Assembly (NCBI GenBank): GCA_050084985.1
Contig: JBITNC010000001.1
Location: 134,416,001 to 134,480,000 of the forward strand
From: Nageia nagi
Taxonomy: Eukaryota; Pinophyta
Length of the DNA: 64,000 nt
Reading direction: 5' to 3'
A program made the translations under genes and the position numbers. Shown piece by piece: positions 54,585 to 64,000 of this stretch (its first letter is position 1; the number at the start of each line of letters is the position of its first letter). The notes under the pieces were generated by a model. That model saw only the letters and a list, made by a program, of their open reading frames with translations. It had not been told where the DNA came from and made no database searches.

Positions 54585-57500
54585 ATGGCAACTAGAGGTT
54601 CAAAGAAGAGTGTTGATATCATGGCAACTTCTCAGTCATCCTCTATAGCTAAAGTAGATCAACTCAATGCTAACCTTCTTTCCTTGAGGAAGAATATCTC
54701 GAGAATGCCCTAGGAATAAATTAGATTGAGATGGGGGTGATTAATCATATGGACACATGGAGAGCTAACTCTAGTCGCATTCTTTTATAGCATAATACAT
54801 CCAAGGTGACCAAAAAGGGGAAGTCACTTGCTCATACAAAAAAGGATGTCATGATTGATTAGGGCCTGGATTATTATGTGCCCTATGAGTCCTTTACTTG
54901 CCTTGAGTTGTTATACTCCTTAGCACACAAACATCACCAAAAGAGTTACCAAATAGGAATGTTCAAGAGCACAAAAGAGGGAGATACATCTGAGCCTGAG
55001 TTTAAAGTAGTACTAGACTACTCTCTTGATTCCATCATTCAAGCATTTGCTATTCTAGCAGTTTGGACTTTTCATGTCAAGAAACAAATTGATTTGAAAA
55101 AGAAGAAGCATGACTTTTATGTCAATCAAGATGAAATGTTGAGCTAGATTAGTGGAGGATACTAAGATAACAGGAAGGCCAAACTCTTACCAAGCTACCA
55201 GATAGCCCTTTTTAAAAGAAAAAAGGATAAATAAGTGTTGTAGGCACTAATAGTTATCTTAGAAAAGAAGACCCAGATTGAAGTAGATGAAGCCATGGTG
55301 TGTATGGCTTATAATATTTTAAAGGCTCATGTCTACTATGACTTCTTGGCTTTCATTACTAGTGAGATAAATAGGTGTCTATTTAAAATTGAGAAGTTAG
55401 ACTTCAAACACTTCTCATATCTTTGATGGCTCTTTGCCCATCAAAATCTTGATAAACTTATAGAGGTAGGGCTACTAGTTGAGCCAACGAGTTCCAGTGT
55501 TACACATATACCAAATGACCTAATGGTATCAATTTTGAGTAAATTGCATGGATCCTACTATGAATTTATAGATAAGTTCTATGTAAAAATAGTAAAAATT
55601 TTGACCAGAAAACTCCCTAGTAGACTATGCAAAAGCACAATGAGGGAGAGACAAGGAGCAAATAAAATTGGTGACTGGTACTTCTTAAGAAGCTACACTG
55701 TGATAATTAGGTATGGGTATTTTGAAAGAATCTTTTTATTACCCAAATATGTAACCCCTTAGTTTTCCTCAATAGAGATGGAAAGACAAATTTGTGCTAT
55801 AAAGAGCAAATATAGATCTAGAGGCAATTTTATGTCTATTGTAGATATACTAGCTTCTACTAAAAATTTTACTCTTTTAGAAATAGGATGTAAAGATAGT
55901 ATAGCTCAATTCACTATACAAAATTTTAAATTAGATATGGTGGAAGCTGCATTGACATATGACCCATTAGGAGAGATGAACCGAATAATAAGGTCAAACA
56001 AAAAACATCCAACATTTATCCATGATAGTAGGCCTCATATAGAATATTTTGTAAATAAAACTAAATAGAAAGTAGAAATATACCCTGATTGAGAATTAAT
56101 ACCCTTGAATAAGGCCTAGATTTCCCTTAAGAGAATAAGAAAGTATAGGAACTAGGAAAGTAAGAGACAAGATTTTGTCCTCAACCCAGAGGTCCTCACC
56201 CAGTTAGTAAATCTTGGGTGGAGTACCAAAAAATTCATTATTTTACAAAATTTAGATTTGAGTACACAACAAAAATTCATCATATTGAGAGTGAATTATT
56301 TAAAAAATTCAAATATGATAAGTACTAAGAGGCTAAGTATAGCAAAGATCCTTTGCCAAAGTTGGGATAGCCTCTTCCTCTTTATTTTCAAGAAAAATCT
56401 GCTGCAATAGCAAGGCTAGTATAAACAAGACAACCATCTAGCATGGTTGAGCTTTCAAATAAGGGAGAGCAAGACCCTTCAAACACTACCACCTCTTCTC
56501 GAGAACCTTCTCTAAAGAAGAAAAAGAAAAATACAAACCCTTGCTCAAAGACAACAAATCCTAAAGAAATAATAGGAGCATGTAAAAAAGCCTCGCACCA
56601 CTACAATAAGATCATAGTAACAAATGATTGTACCTTCACCTTCAGAGGCTATAGGAGAAGTTCTAAAGGTGGTAGCAAAAAAGATAGAAATTTTTGATAT
56701 AGAAGAGTTTAGAGAGCCTCAAGATATGGATATTAGTGCTACACAAGGAGCCCAAATGCAAAAACAAATCTTAGAAAAGGAGCAAACCCAAATTCAACAA
56801 GGCAAGAGAAGCGTACCTAGAGCCAATGGATCTGTAGTAGCTACATGCAGAGGAGGATCAAGGGATGATGATGATGAATCCAAGAAAAAGAAAGACTCTA
56901 TCCTAATGGATAAACCCAAGGATAAAGATAAAGGCATGGAGGAGGTAGGGTAAGATCCTAAAGTTCAAGAATTGACACCTCCCCGATAGACATAACCTAT
57001 TCAACAATTTGAGACACCTATTTTAGGTGGAATTATTACTACCCATTCTTTGATTCCTACAACCTCATAGGAGGAAATAAAATCAATTATTTCTATACAA
57101 ATTGTAGATCCATTGATTAGGCAACTTTTGTTGATAAGTCTCCTATGCCTCTTGAGCAACAGTCGAGAATTTTGAGAAAGGTAATAGAAATGAAAGATAT
57201 TAAAATAGCACAAATGCCTTTCAAAGAAGGGCAAATGGATATTACTCCCATGGCTATGATAGATGTAAATATGTAGAGTGCACTAGCAATTGACTAGTCT
57301 AGATTTCTTATAAATATTTCAATGGTAGCTGACAAAAGTCTTCAAGCAATGGAGTCTAAGATAGAAAAATTGAATAAGAAAATAGATTAGTATAAGAAAG
57401 ACTACTCCTTTAAAGATAAAATAGTAGCTAGGTTGCAGAATAAAAATAAAGAATTGATTGCAAGGCTTGATAAGCAAAAATTAGAGTTTGATAAGAGCAT

Positions 57501-58446
57501 AACAATAACAATAACTAAGCTTGATGCTGCAAATCAAATAATAGAAGATCTCAAAGCTTAGGCTATAGTCATTGATGCTCAGAAGGTCAACTAGGTTGAG
57601 GCCAAGTTACAAACTTTAAATGCAACAAATAAAGTTTTATCTGATGATAATACAAAGTTGTTATTGCTTATGAAATTTTTTAAAAAATCCTTAATGGAGC
57701 AAATCGATGATAGAATGATAACATTATCACACTTACATCTACTTAAGAAAGAAATAATACAAGCAATCAAGGAGTTCTATGTTCAAAATGCTCTTCATAA
57801 GCTAGCTCTGGATACACTCAAGGTAATATTAGAAACAATGTAGGCTTGTTTAAGTATCTTGACTAAAAAAGATATAGCAATGATCTCTCCCAAGCCAAGA
57901 TAGTTGTATCAAAGGAAGACCTGAGATATTTGTGAACTTCAAAATTTGGTATTCAACATGGATATTAATAAGCACCAACTCATAATAGAATTGAGATTTA
58001 TTAACAAAATATTTAGTTCTTTGATTGAGATGAAGGCTCCCAAATTTTGGAAAGAATAGAATGTACAATGTAGTGCTACCAATTGGGTAGCCAATACCAT
58101 TCAGTTCCTCAAATAATATTTTTTTGAGAAATAAATCTCAAACTTACAACAAATAAATAAGTTGGCTTAGGAGGTAATTATAAGATTTTTGCATGCTAGA
58201 AGGCTAGATAATGTTCTGATAGGGTTTCAACTAGATATAGTGAAGATTGAGACATCCCCTATCTTATCACAGATTGATTATAACGATCCAATAATCTAAA
58301 TACAAAGATGTAGCCATTCCTCCTACCAGAGTTGATGGCAACAGTTGAGACCTCAATGAAGTCCATTTCTGGATAAGCCACTAGAAGTAGCAATTAGAGA
58401 GTTCTATTCTCCAATAGGCAAAGACCCCAAAGAGCCACTAGAAGAT
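54585..58446 (+). pseudogene. Extra 3' ORF region of element H, unknown function, coiled-coil rich
   Basis: From ATG 54585 (MATRGSKKSVDIMATSQSSS) a coding-like reading continues with stops and shifts to the LTR. Middle part 54878-56068: LELLYSLAHKHHQKSYQIGM and IQAFAILAVWTFHVKKQ. 56443-56953: Lys/Glu/Ser-rich low complexity with KDKDKGMEEVG. 57320-57840: a long coiled-coil-like run (SKIEKLNKKID, ARLQNKNKELIARLDKQKLE, ATNKVLSDDNTKLLLLMKFF). The end, near KDPKEPLED, reaches the 3' LTR. No transmembrane segment or envelope feature is evident, so I do not call it env. The family is not recognised. Confidence 0.6.
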
Positions 58447-60485
58447 TGTATTCTTTTAGAATTACACTCTAAATCAGGGTAATTCTATTATTATTTTTTC
58501 TTTATTTTTTTATTCTTTAGTGTTCAGGAGTTATGCATATAAGAGTGCCTAGGAGTCATATTATTTTCTTAGTGCTTGGAAGAGATATTATTCTCTTAGA
58601 GTCTCTATGAGTTGTAAAATTTTGTATTCTTTCATTCTTGTTAATCTCTTCTCTTCTCATTTCTTTCCCATAGTATCAATAATTGTAAACAAGAATACTT
58701 GAGAGCTATGTGAATAATACTTATGTTATTTTCTTAGTGCCTAGGAGTTATGTATATAAGAGTATCTAGGAGTTATATTTTTTGCCTTAGAGTCTTCAAG
58801 AATTGTAGACACAAGTGTCCAAGACTTGCATAAATTCAAACTTAAGATCAACAGAGCCTATTGATTCTAAGAGATGATATTATGAATTTTGGGTGAAATT
58901 AGCAAGTCCTAAAACAAGCAATGGTAGGTGCAGATTTATGAAGACATCAAACAGAGCCACTATTTCTAAGAGATGACATCATGAATTTTGGTTGAAATTA
59001 ATGGGTCTCAAAATAAACAATAGCAAGTGCAGATTTATGAAGACATCAAATAGAGCCCATTGATTCTAAGAGATGATATCATGAATTTTGGCTAAAATCA
59101 ATGGGTCCTAGAATAAGTAATGGTGGGTGTAAATTTATAAAGACATCAAATAGTTCCTATCAATTTTGAGAGATGATGTCATGAAGTTTGGCTGAAAGTA
59201 ATGGATCCTAAAAGAACTAGACATCAAACAAAGCCCACTAATTATGAGAGATGATATCATGAATTTTGGTTGAAAATAGTGGATCCCAAAAGAACTAGAC
59301 ATCAAATAAAGCTCACCAATTTTGAGAGATGACATCATAAATTTTGGCTAAAATCAACAGGTCCTAGAAGAACTAGATCATCAATAGAGCCCATATGAAG
59401 AACATAGAACCTGCTAAGTAAGGGTAAGAGTAATGAAAAAGAAAGAACACTTGGGTCCACTTTATCTTAAGTATTTGACCTCTAGGGCCCTATTAATGTG
59501 TTGACATCAACTTATTTCCATGTAACAGTGGCAGTTTCTTCTTGAACCAAGTTAACATAATATCTATCAACTACCATTACTCTAATTACTAACATTTATA
59601 GTAAAGATCATAAAGATTGTAGAGAACTAGATAGTAGTTGATAGAGCATAATATCAAATCATATCCATAAATTTGTAGTCAAATAATTACTTAGATAGCT
59701 ATAGTGCTATCTTCAATTAGCTACAAGGTTGAAGAAGGAGAAGTTAATGATATGTCAAAAAGATTATAGTTCTATGGACATAGCTATTCAAAAATAGTAA
59801 ATTCCTAGATAGTTATGTTGAATGGTACTTATTCACTATGTAATCTAAAATAGTTGTAGTATTTATGTAAATAGTGCTATTTTAGTTATTTCATTCAATG
59901 ATAGCAATTATGTATATTAATGAAATCCAACCACTCAAGGAGGGGGGGAAGTTGTATAAATAGCTAGCTCTTAGAGATCAAAAAGGTCAAACATTTTAGC
60001 AAATTTGCCCAAATCTATAAGATCTATTTACATATGATAATACAAACTGAAAATGCTTTTCCCTCTTGCAATAAAGTGGTTGTTTATTGCTTGTGTGGAT
60101 GTTATATGTGAAATATTTTTTTAAATTATGGCTATGTATTGTAATTGCAAGACCCCAAGTGTAAGATAATTTGCTATTCTTAATCTTGGCTATGGATTGC
60201 TACTTATGCTGCAATGCTTGGATTGTACATTTCTTATTTTAGTTCTTTTATTTACTTATCTTTTTTCTACAACTTTTTATCCTTTTATTCTTTTTCTATT
60301 ACTTTTAACCTTGAATATACATAGGAACTAGCCTATAAACTAGATATTGAGTAGAAAACCAACACAAGCACATCCCCACCACCTTCTACTCTTTCAAAGA
60401 ACCTACTATTGTGGAAAATGGAGAACATAATTAGAACAAACCCTTTGAGGTTATGCTATACTGATCAATAGTAGCAAATTCCATA
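58447..60485 (+). repeat. 3' LTR of element H
   Basis: Partner of 46039-47989. It starts TGTATTC; minisatellite 58855-59375; TATA box 59955-59963; followed by the ATAAC duplication. Confidence 0.88.
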
Positions 60486-60863
60486 ATAACCTCTTTATTT
60501 CAAGGTATGGATGTAAGTACAAATGGTTCTTGAGTATAAAATATGATGAAATAGCCAGATTCATGATTAAGATAGTATAGAGGGGGGCACATAATATCTT
60601 CCATCTCCAACCTCGGATATGGATTGTCATAGTCATCCAATCATCATCCAAACATGATTCCTTAAGCTAACTTCTTCAATAGCTTTTTCCATGGCTACTC
60701 CACTTAAGGGTCTTTCTTGGGGTGCCTAAGTCAAAAGGGGGAAAGCATAAAGACCTCAATATCATCCAACAAAAGACAACCAAAAAAAAGATTAAAAAAT
60801 TTTCTTCTATGTCTTGGCTACACTTCTTCTTTGGACATATAATTTTATTATTTCAATCACACA
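60486..60863 (+). other. Element F tail, last part
   Basis: Continues F after element H (ATAACCTCTTTATTTCAAGG). Non-coding. The 66-codon minus frame at 60451-60651 spans the H/F boundary and is a chance frame. Confidence 0.7.
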
Positions 60864-60879
60864 TTCAAAGAGGGGCAAA
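60864..60879 (+). promoter_or_regulatory. Polypurine tract of element F
   Basis: TTCAAAGAGGGGCAAA directly precedes TGTAGACGCC of the 3' LTR. Confidence 0.85.
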
Positions 60880-61522
60880 TGTAGACGCCTCAAAATGAAC
60901 CTTTATGCATTTAATAAAGTATTTTAATCCTTTAACATACTATTATGTAAAAAGGGATTAAAAATGTATAAAAGAGATGTAGACAATATATTTGATCCTT
61001 GTGGATTGTACAAGGGGTCAAAATATCAAAGTTATATAAAATTGTATCATATATAAAGGCATCATTTGATGACTTATAGATCATAAGTGAATAATGGGAT
61101 AATAATAATTTCAAGCTAATACAAGGATTATCAATTAAAGATCATTTAAAGAATTGCAAACTTGCTTTATCTATCTACACTACACATCTATTATTTTGTA
61201 AGTTCACATGTATGTTCATAATTTGATTATTCGTTAATTTGCTCATTGCTACATTCTTGTTTGCATCTGTAATTTCACTTATCTTATGGTGTTAGTGGTG
61301 TGCCAATTCTAGGATGTCGATAGCATACTTGTTCGTGAATGTATTCTCTATCCCTTATGCATTTTTTTATTAATAGAATGAATATAGAATCTAAGCAAAC
61401 ACTACCACATTCTTGTTACATGTTATTGCTATATTTCTGATATATGCATCAATATTTATAAAGTAGAGCAATATTGTAGTAATCAACCCCATTTGCATTA
61501 ATCTCATTATTTAGCTACTACA
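60880..61522 (+). repeat. 3' LTR of element F
   Basis: Partner of 27744-28384, TGTAGACGCC to CTACTACA, followed by the AAGTT duplication shared with 27739-27743. Confidence 0.93.
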
Positions 61523-62605
61523 AAGTTACTAGGCTTTATGGTTTCAAAGGAGGGTATTGAAGTGGATCCCAAAAGGTGAAAGCAATTGTTAGCATGCCAC
61601 CTCCTAAAGGTCTAAAACAACTAAGAAGTCTTCAAGGTAAGATCAATTCGATAACAAGATTCATCTCATAACTTGGGGATAAATATTTACCTTTCACTCA
61701 TTTATCGAAAAAAGATGTCAAATTCGTATGGGATGATAAGTGTCAAAAAATATTTGAAGATATAAAATATTATTTGCTTAGTCCACCCATATTGGTACCT
61801 ATGGATTTTAGGAAAGAGGCATATTTTTACATATTAGCTACAATGGTTGGCTTAGGGGCAATGTTATGTTAACAAGATAATGAAAAGGAAGAAAGGGCAA
61901 TTTACTATCTCAACAAGACTCTCATAGATTATGAAACAAGGTACACTCCCATGGAAAAGCTCTATTTTAGTATTTTTTTGCAACTAAAAATTGAAGCATT
62001 ACCTTTTATACTACACTACATATGTTGTTATCCTAGTTAATCAATTGAAATATCTTATAGAAAAGCAACATTTATTAGGTAGAGTGGCAAAATGGTTGAT
62101 GTTATTACAAGAATTTGACATTAGTGTGGTAAAACAAAAGTCTATTAAAGGACAAGAAATAATTGATTTGATAGAAGAGTTCCCTCTGAATGAATAGGTC
62201 ATCATACGTGAAGAGTTCCCAAATAATTACAACTAATATACACCTCCTTTAGAGCATGGACATTGTGGTAGAGTGCATATGCACCGTTACGATGATCATC
62301 GAGATATTCTAGAAGAATTTGTATGTTATTTGGAAGATGAGCTTAAGGCTTGGATATTGTATTTCAATGGATCAAAGTGCACATATGGGACAAGGACAAG
62401 CGTTGTACTAGTTTCACCTTCTAATGATGTAATTCCTATGGCATATAAACTTGGTTCGATTCCAGTAACAATATGGTAGAATATGAAACTTGTATTCTAA
62501 GTTTAAGAGCAATTGTCCTTTTGAAAATAGTTAAAAATATATGGTGATTCACAACTTATCATTAACAAGTAAATAATATACATAATACAAAAGATGAAAA
62601 AATAT
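61523..62605 (+). pseudogene. Element D RT end, RNase H and aRNH
   Basis: Continues D RT from 27743 with KLLGFMVSKEGIEVDPK, then the RT connection GLKQLRSLQGKIN near 61610. RNase H has KFVWDDKCQKIFEDIK near 61720 and YETRYTPMEKLYF near 61930. aRNH has WILYFNGSKCTYG near 62352 (Asp as Asn), NMVEYET near 62470, and IYGDSQLIIN near 62540. Frame changes and stops are present. Similarity to the Tat pattern stops near 62605, before integrase. Confidence 0.85.
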
Positions 62606-64000
62606 TATCAAATACCACCTTCAATCGCCATGATGTTACCAAGAGAAAGTGGTTTATTTTGTTTTATTTTATTGACCACATGTGGACATATTTGTTATGT
62701 TCTATTGAGTAAAGTAATGAAACTCATGGATAAAGGAGGGACAACATGCAGTTTAGTTTTGAGAATGTTATGGTTGGAGTCCTAGGAGAGACGATATGGA
62801 AAATGTGGAAGTATAGATGCAGGCAGTCATGATAGTTTGAAAAAAAAGACCAGAGCAGTAATAAAAGGATTGGGGGGTGGAACAGGCTTCATGAGATGTG
62901 TTGTATCAGTATCCTTGGAAGAATGTGTTTGATATCCATTGAAAATTAATAAGAATTGATTTCACTTGGACGTCATGTGACGAATGCTTTAGTAGACATG
63001 TAAACTAAGTTTGGGATATACAGAAGGCCCACGTGGTATTTTAACTAAACGTGGTACAGAGACGCAATCTCATGGACTGCAATGATCGCAAGGAATGCAT
63101 AAAATTGGTTTCCTAAAAAGACATGGAGAGATTTAGCAGATGCGATTGCCAAGTAGTAAGACAAACTCTATAGCCTTCACCAACATTCTATTAAGCATGT
63201 GTGCCATGAAAACTCAAAATGAAGGTAGAGACATGCATCAAAGAGTAGTTGGAAATGGTTTCCATTGGATATTGTGGTTGTGAGCGCCTGATAGACGTGT
63301 ACACAAGCATGAGGTATAGAGAAGGCACATTAATTGTTTAACAGGATGCATGATACAGTCATAGTTTTTATGGCCTGCAATAATTGGAGATTATACAATT
63401 TATGGCTACAGTGTGGACGTCCTTAAAATCCTGATCTGATGAAGCATGGAAAGCCAACCTTAATGGAATAACCCTTGCATGTGTTCAACTTGCATGCAAT
63501 TATGGGGGTCATCCAGTGGATAAGTGATGTAAATACTCTAATAGCAGGATGAATCTTATTGCATTATTCCTGAAATGAAAGACCTTCTTGGCCGCGCAAG
63601 TTCTGAAACTCATTGCCAAGATGCCATAAAACCTATTTGGGATGAGTGGATGCGTCTATTTGATATTTGTTGATCTTTCTAAAGGGAATTTGTGGTGACA
63701 ATCTTTTATTATTGGAGCCCTATATATATTACATCTTATGTTCTTCGTTCAAGAATCCATGTTGAAGTGAGCAGCAAATATGATGTTCGAAGATTAAAGA
63801 CTGAGAGAAAACCGTTGCATGTGGATGTTGTTCGAGTTGCTACTAAACCTAAATTTGGTGAGCAATTGTATTTTCTTAGCTCCTATCTGGAATAGTCTAT
63901 CATCATGGAAGCATTACAGAAGGTACAAAACTTCCTAATAATTTCTTTTAGAGGTCTTTTTATCCCTGATTGTTGATGTTTGATATTTCTGAGTATATGC
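62606..64000. other. Unidentified, less AT-rich segment with degenerate internal duplication
   Basis: Composition differs from the neighbouring elements. Two blocks about 300 bases apart resemble each other: around 62993-63095 (GACATGTAAAC.. ATATACAGAAGGC..) and 63292-63400 (GACGTGTACAC.. GTATAGAGAAGGC.. CCTGCAATAATTGG). A TATATATA motif lies at 63720-63727 and could be a promoter. A 67-codon frame (63692-63895) and an ATG at 63905 follow, but I recognise neither protein. It may be the LTR and leader of another element or the start of a host gene beyond the window. Confidence 0.35.

Larger units (their letters stand above)
46039..60485 (+). mobile_element. Element H: 14.4-kb Ty3/gypsy element with 2-kb LTRs and unusual domain order
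   Basis: LTR-like direct repeats 46039-47989 and 58447-60485 with a 5-bp duplication ATAAC (46034-46038, 60486-60490). Ends are degraded (TA or TG at the start, TT or TA at the end), so the boundary is good to a few bases. Order read from motifs: gag, protease, RNase H-like, RT, RNase H, integrase, then a 3.9-kb extra ORF region before the 3' LTR. Stops are dense, so it is old. No typical primer site was recognised after 47989. Confidence 0.85.
27744..61522 (+). mobile_element. Element F: Tat-type Ty3/gypsy element expanded by two nested insertions
   Basis: LTRs at 27744-28384 (641 bp) and 60880-61522 (643 bp) with a perfect target duplication AAGTT at 27739-27743 and 61523-61527. Own sequence: 27744-35949, 45000-46038 and 60486-61522, about 10.3 kb. 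Domain order is gag, protease, RT, RNase H, aRNH, integrase, which is the Tat arrangement. The leader plus gag is tandemly duplicated. The tail holds a 190-bp repeat array. Element C (minus) lies just after the integrase stop and element H in the tail. Many stops are present; it is inactive. Confidence 0.92.
15969..62605 (+). mobile_element. Element D: outermost, decayed Tat-type Ty3/gypsy element, 3' end missing
   Basis: A 5' LTR (15969-16591), primer site, gag, protease, RT, RNase H and aRNH pieces can be read in order once three inserted units are set aside. The pieces are 15969-16910, 17524-19438, 26848-27743 and 61523-62605. The inserts are a solo LTR, element E and element F. At the F insertion the RT reading continues directly: residues before 27744 are followed, after the AAGTT duplication, by KLLGFMVSKEG from 61523. 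The aRNH fragment at the end places it in the Tat group. Integrase and the 3' LTR are not visible; similarity fades near 62605. Many stops show it is old and dead. Confidence 0.85.

Noticed and set aside
54585-58446. Envelope gene, making H an endogenous retrovirus-like element
   Set aside because: No signal peptide, transmembrane segment or cleavage-site pattern is visible; the region is coiled-coil and low-complexity instead.

Overview
The window is AT-rich plant nuclear DNA made almost entirely of LTR retrotransposons and their remains. No intact host gene, rRNA, tRNA or CRISPR array was found. The organism is inferred to be a land plant with a large, slowly purged genome; a gymnosperm such as a conifer would fit, but the sequence does not prove it. 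The reasons are Ty3/gypsy elements of the Tat type with a second, archaeal-like RNase H (aRNH), copia elements primed by initiator tRNA-Met, a plant-like ubiquitin-conjugating-enzyme first exon, and old elements kept in place while they decay, mostly by C-to-T change.

Layout. (1) 1-15968 is a decayed coding-like sequence of unknown origin (called G), split by a copia element (2519-11177, target duplication GTTTA) and by a small minus-strand LTR element B (12066-14154). (2) From 15969 to about 62605 there is a nest. The outer layer is a decayed Tat-type gypsy element D. Its pieces are 15969-16910, 17524-19438, 26848-27743 and 61523-62605. D has received an inverted solo LTR (16911-17523), a non-autonomous gag-only element E (19439-26842, GCATC/ACATC), and a second autonomous-type Tat element F (27744-61522, AAGTT). 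E has itself received a small copia-like element I (20634-24886, TTTAC). F has received a minus-strand Tat element C (35950-44994, CCCTA) and a 14.4-kb gypsy element H with 2-kb LTRs (46039-60485, ATAAC). (3) 62606-64000 is a less AT-rich segment that I could not identify.

How the parts relate. D, F, B and the solo LTR share LTR ends (TGTAGA..) and, where an internal region exists, a primer site around TTGGTGAACC. C and E share gag and a polypurine tract (CCAAAGTGGGGYATC), so E looks like a satellite of C-like elements. Element I has no pol genes but carries the only long unbroken reading frame in the window, 693-746 codons. It joins a copia gag head to a roughly 590-residue acidic, cysteine-rich tail. 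Its LTRs are about 98% identical, making it the youngest insertion.

Most worth a second look: the intact element-I protein; a paired GC-rich hairpin module found in the LTR, 3' tail and coding linkers of element C; an RNase H-like domain placed before the reverse transcriptase in element H; an antisense RAD6/UBC2-type exon captured in the copia leader; and a 1.44-kb tandem duplication of leader plus gag in element F.
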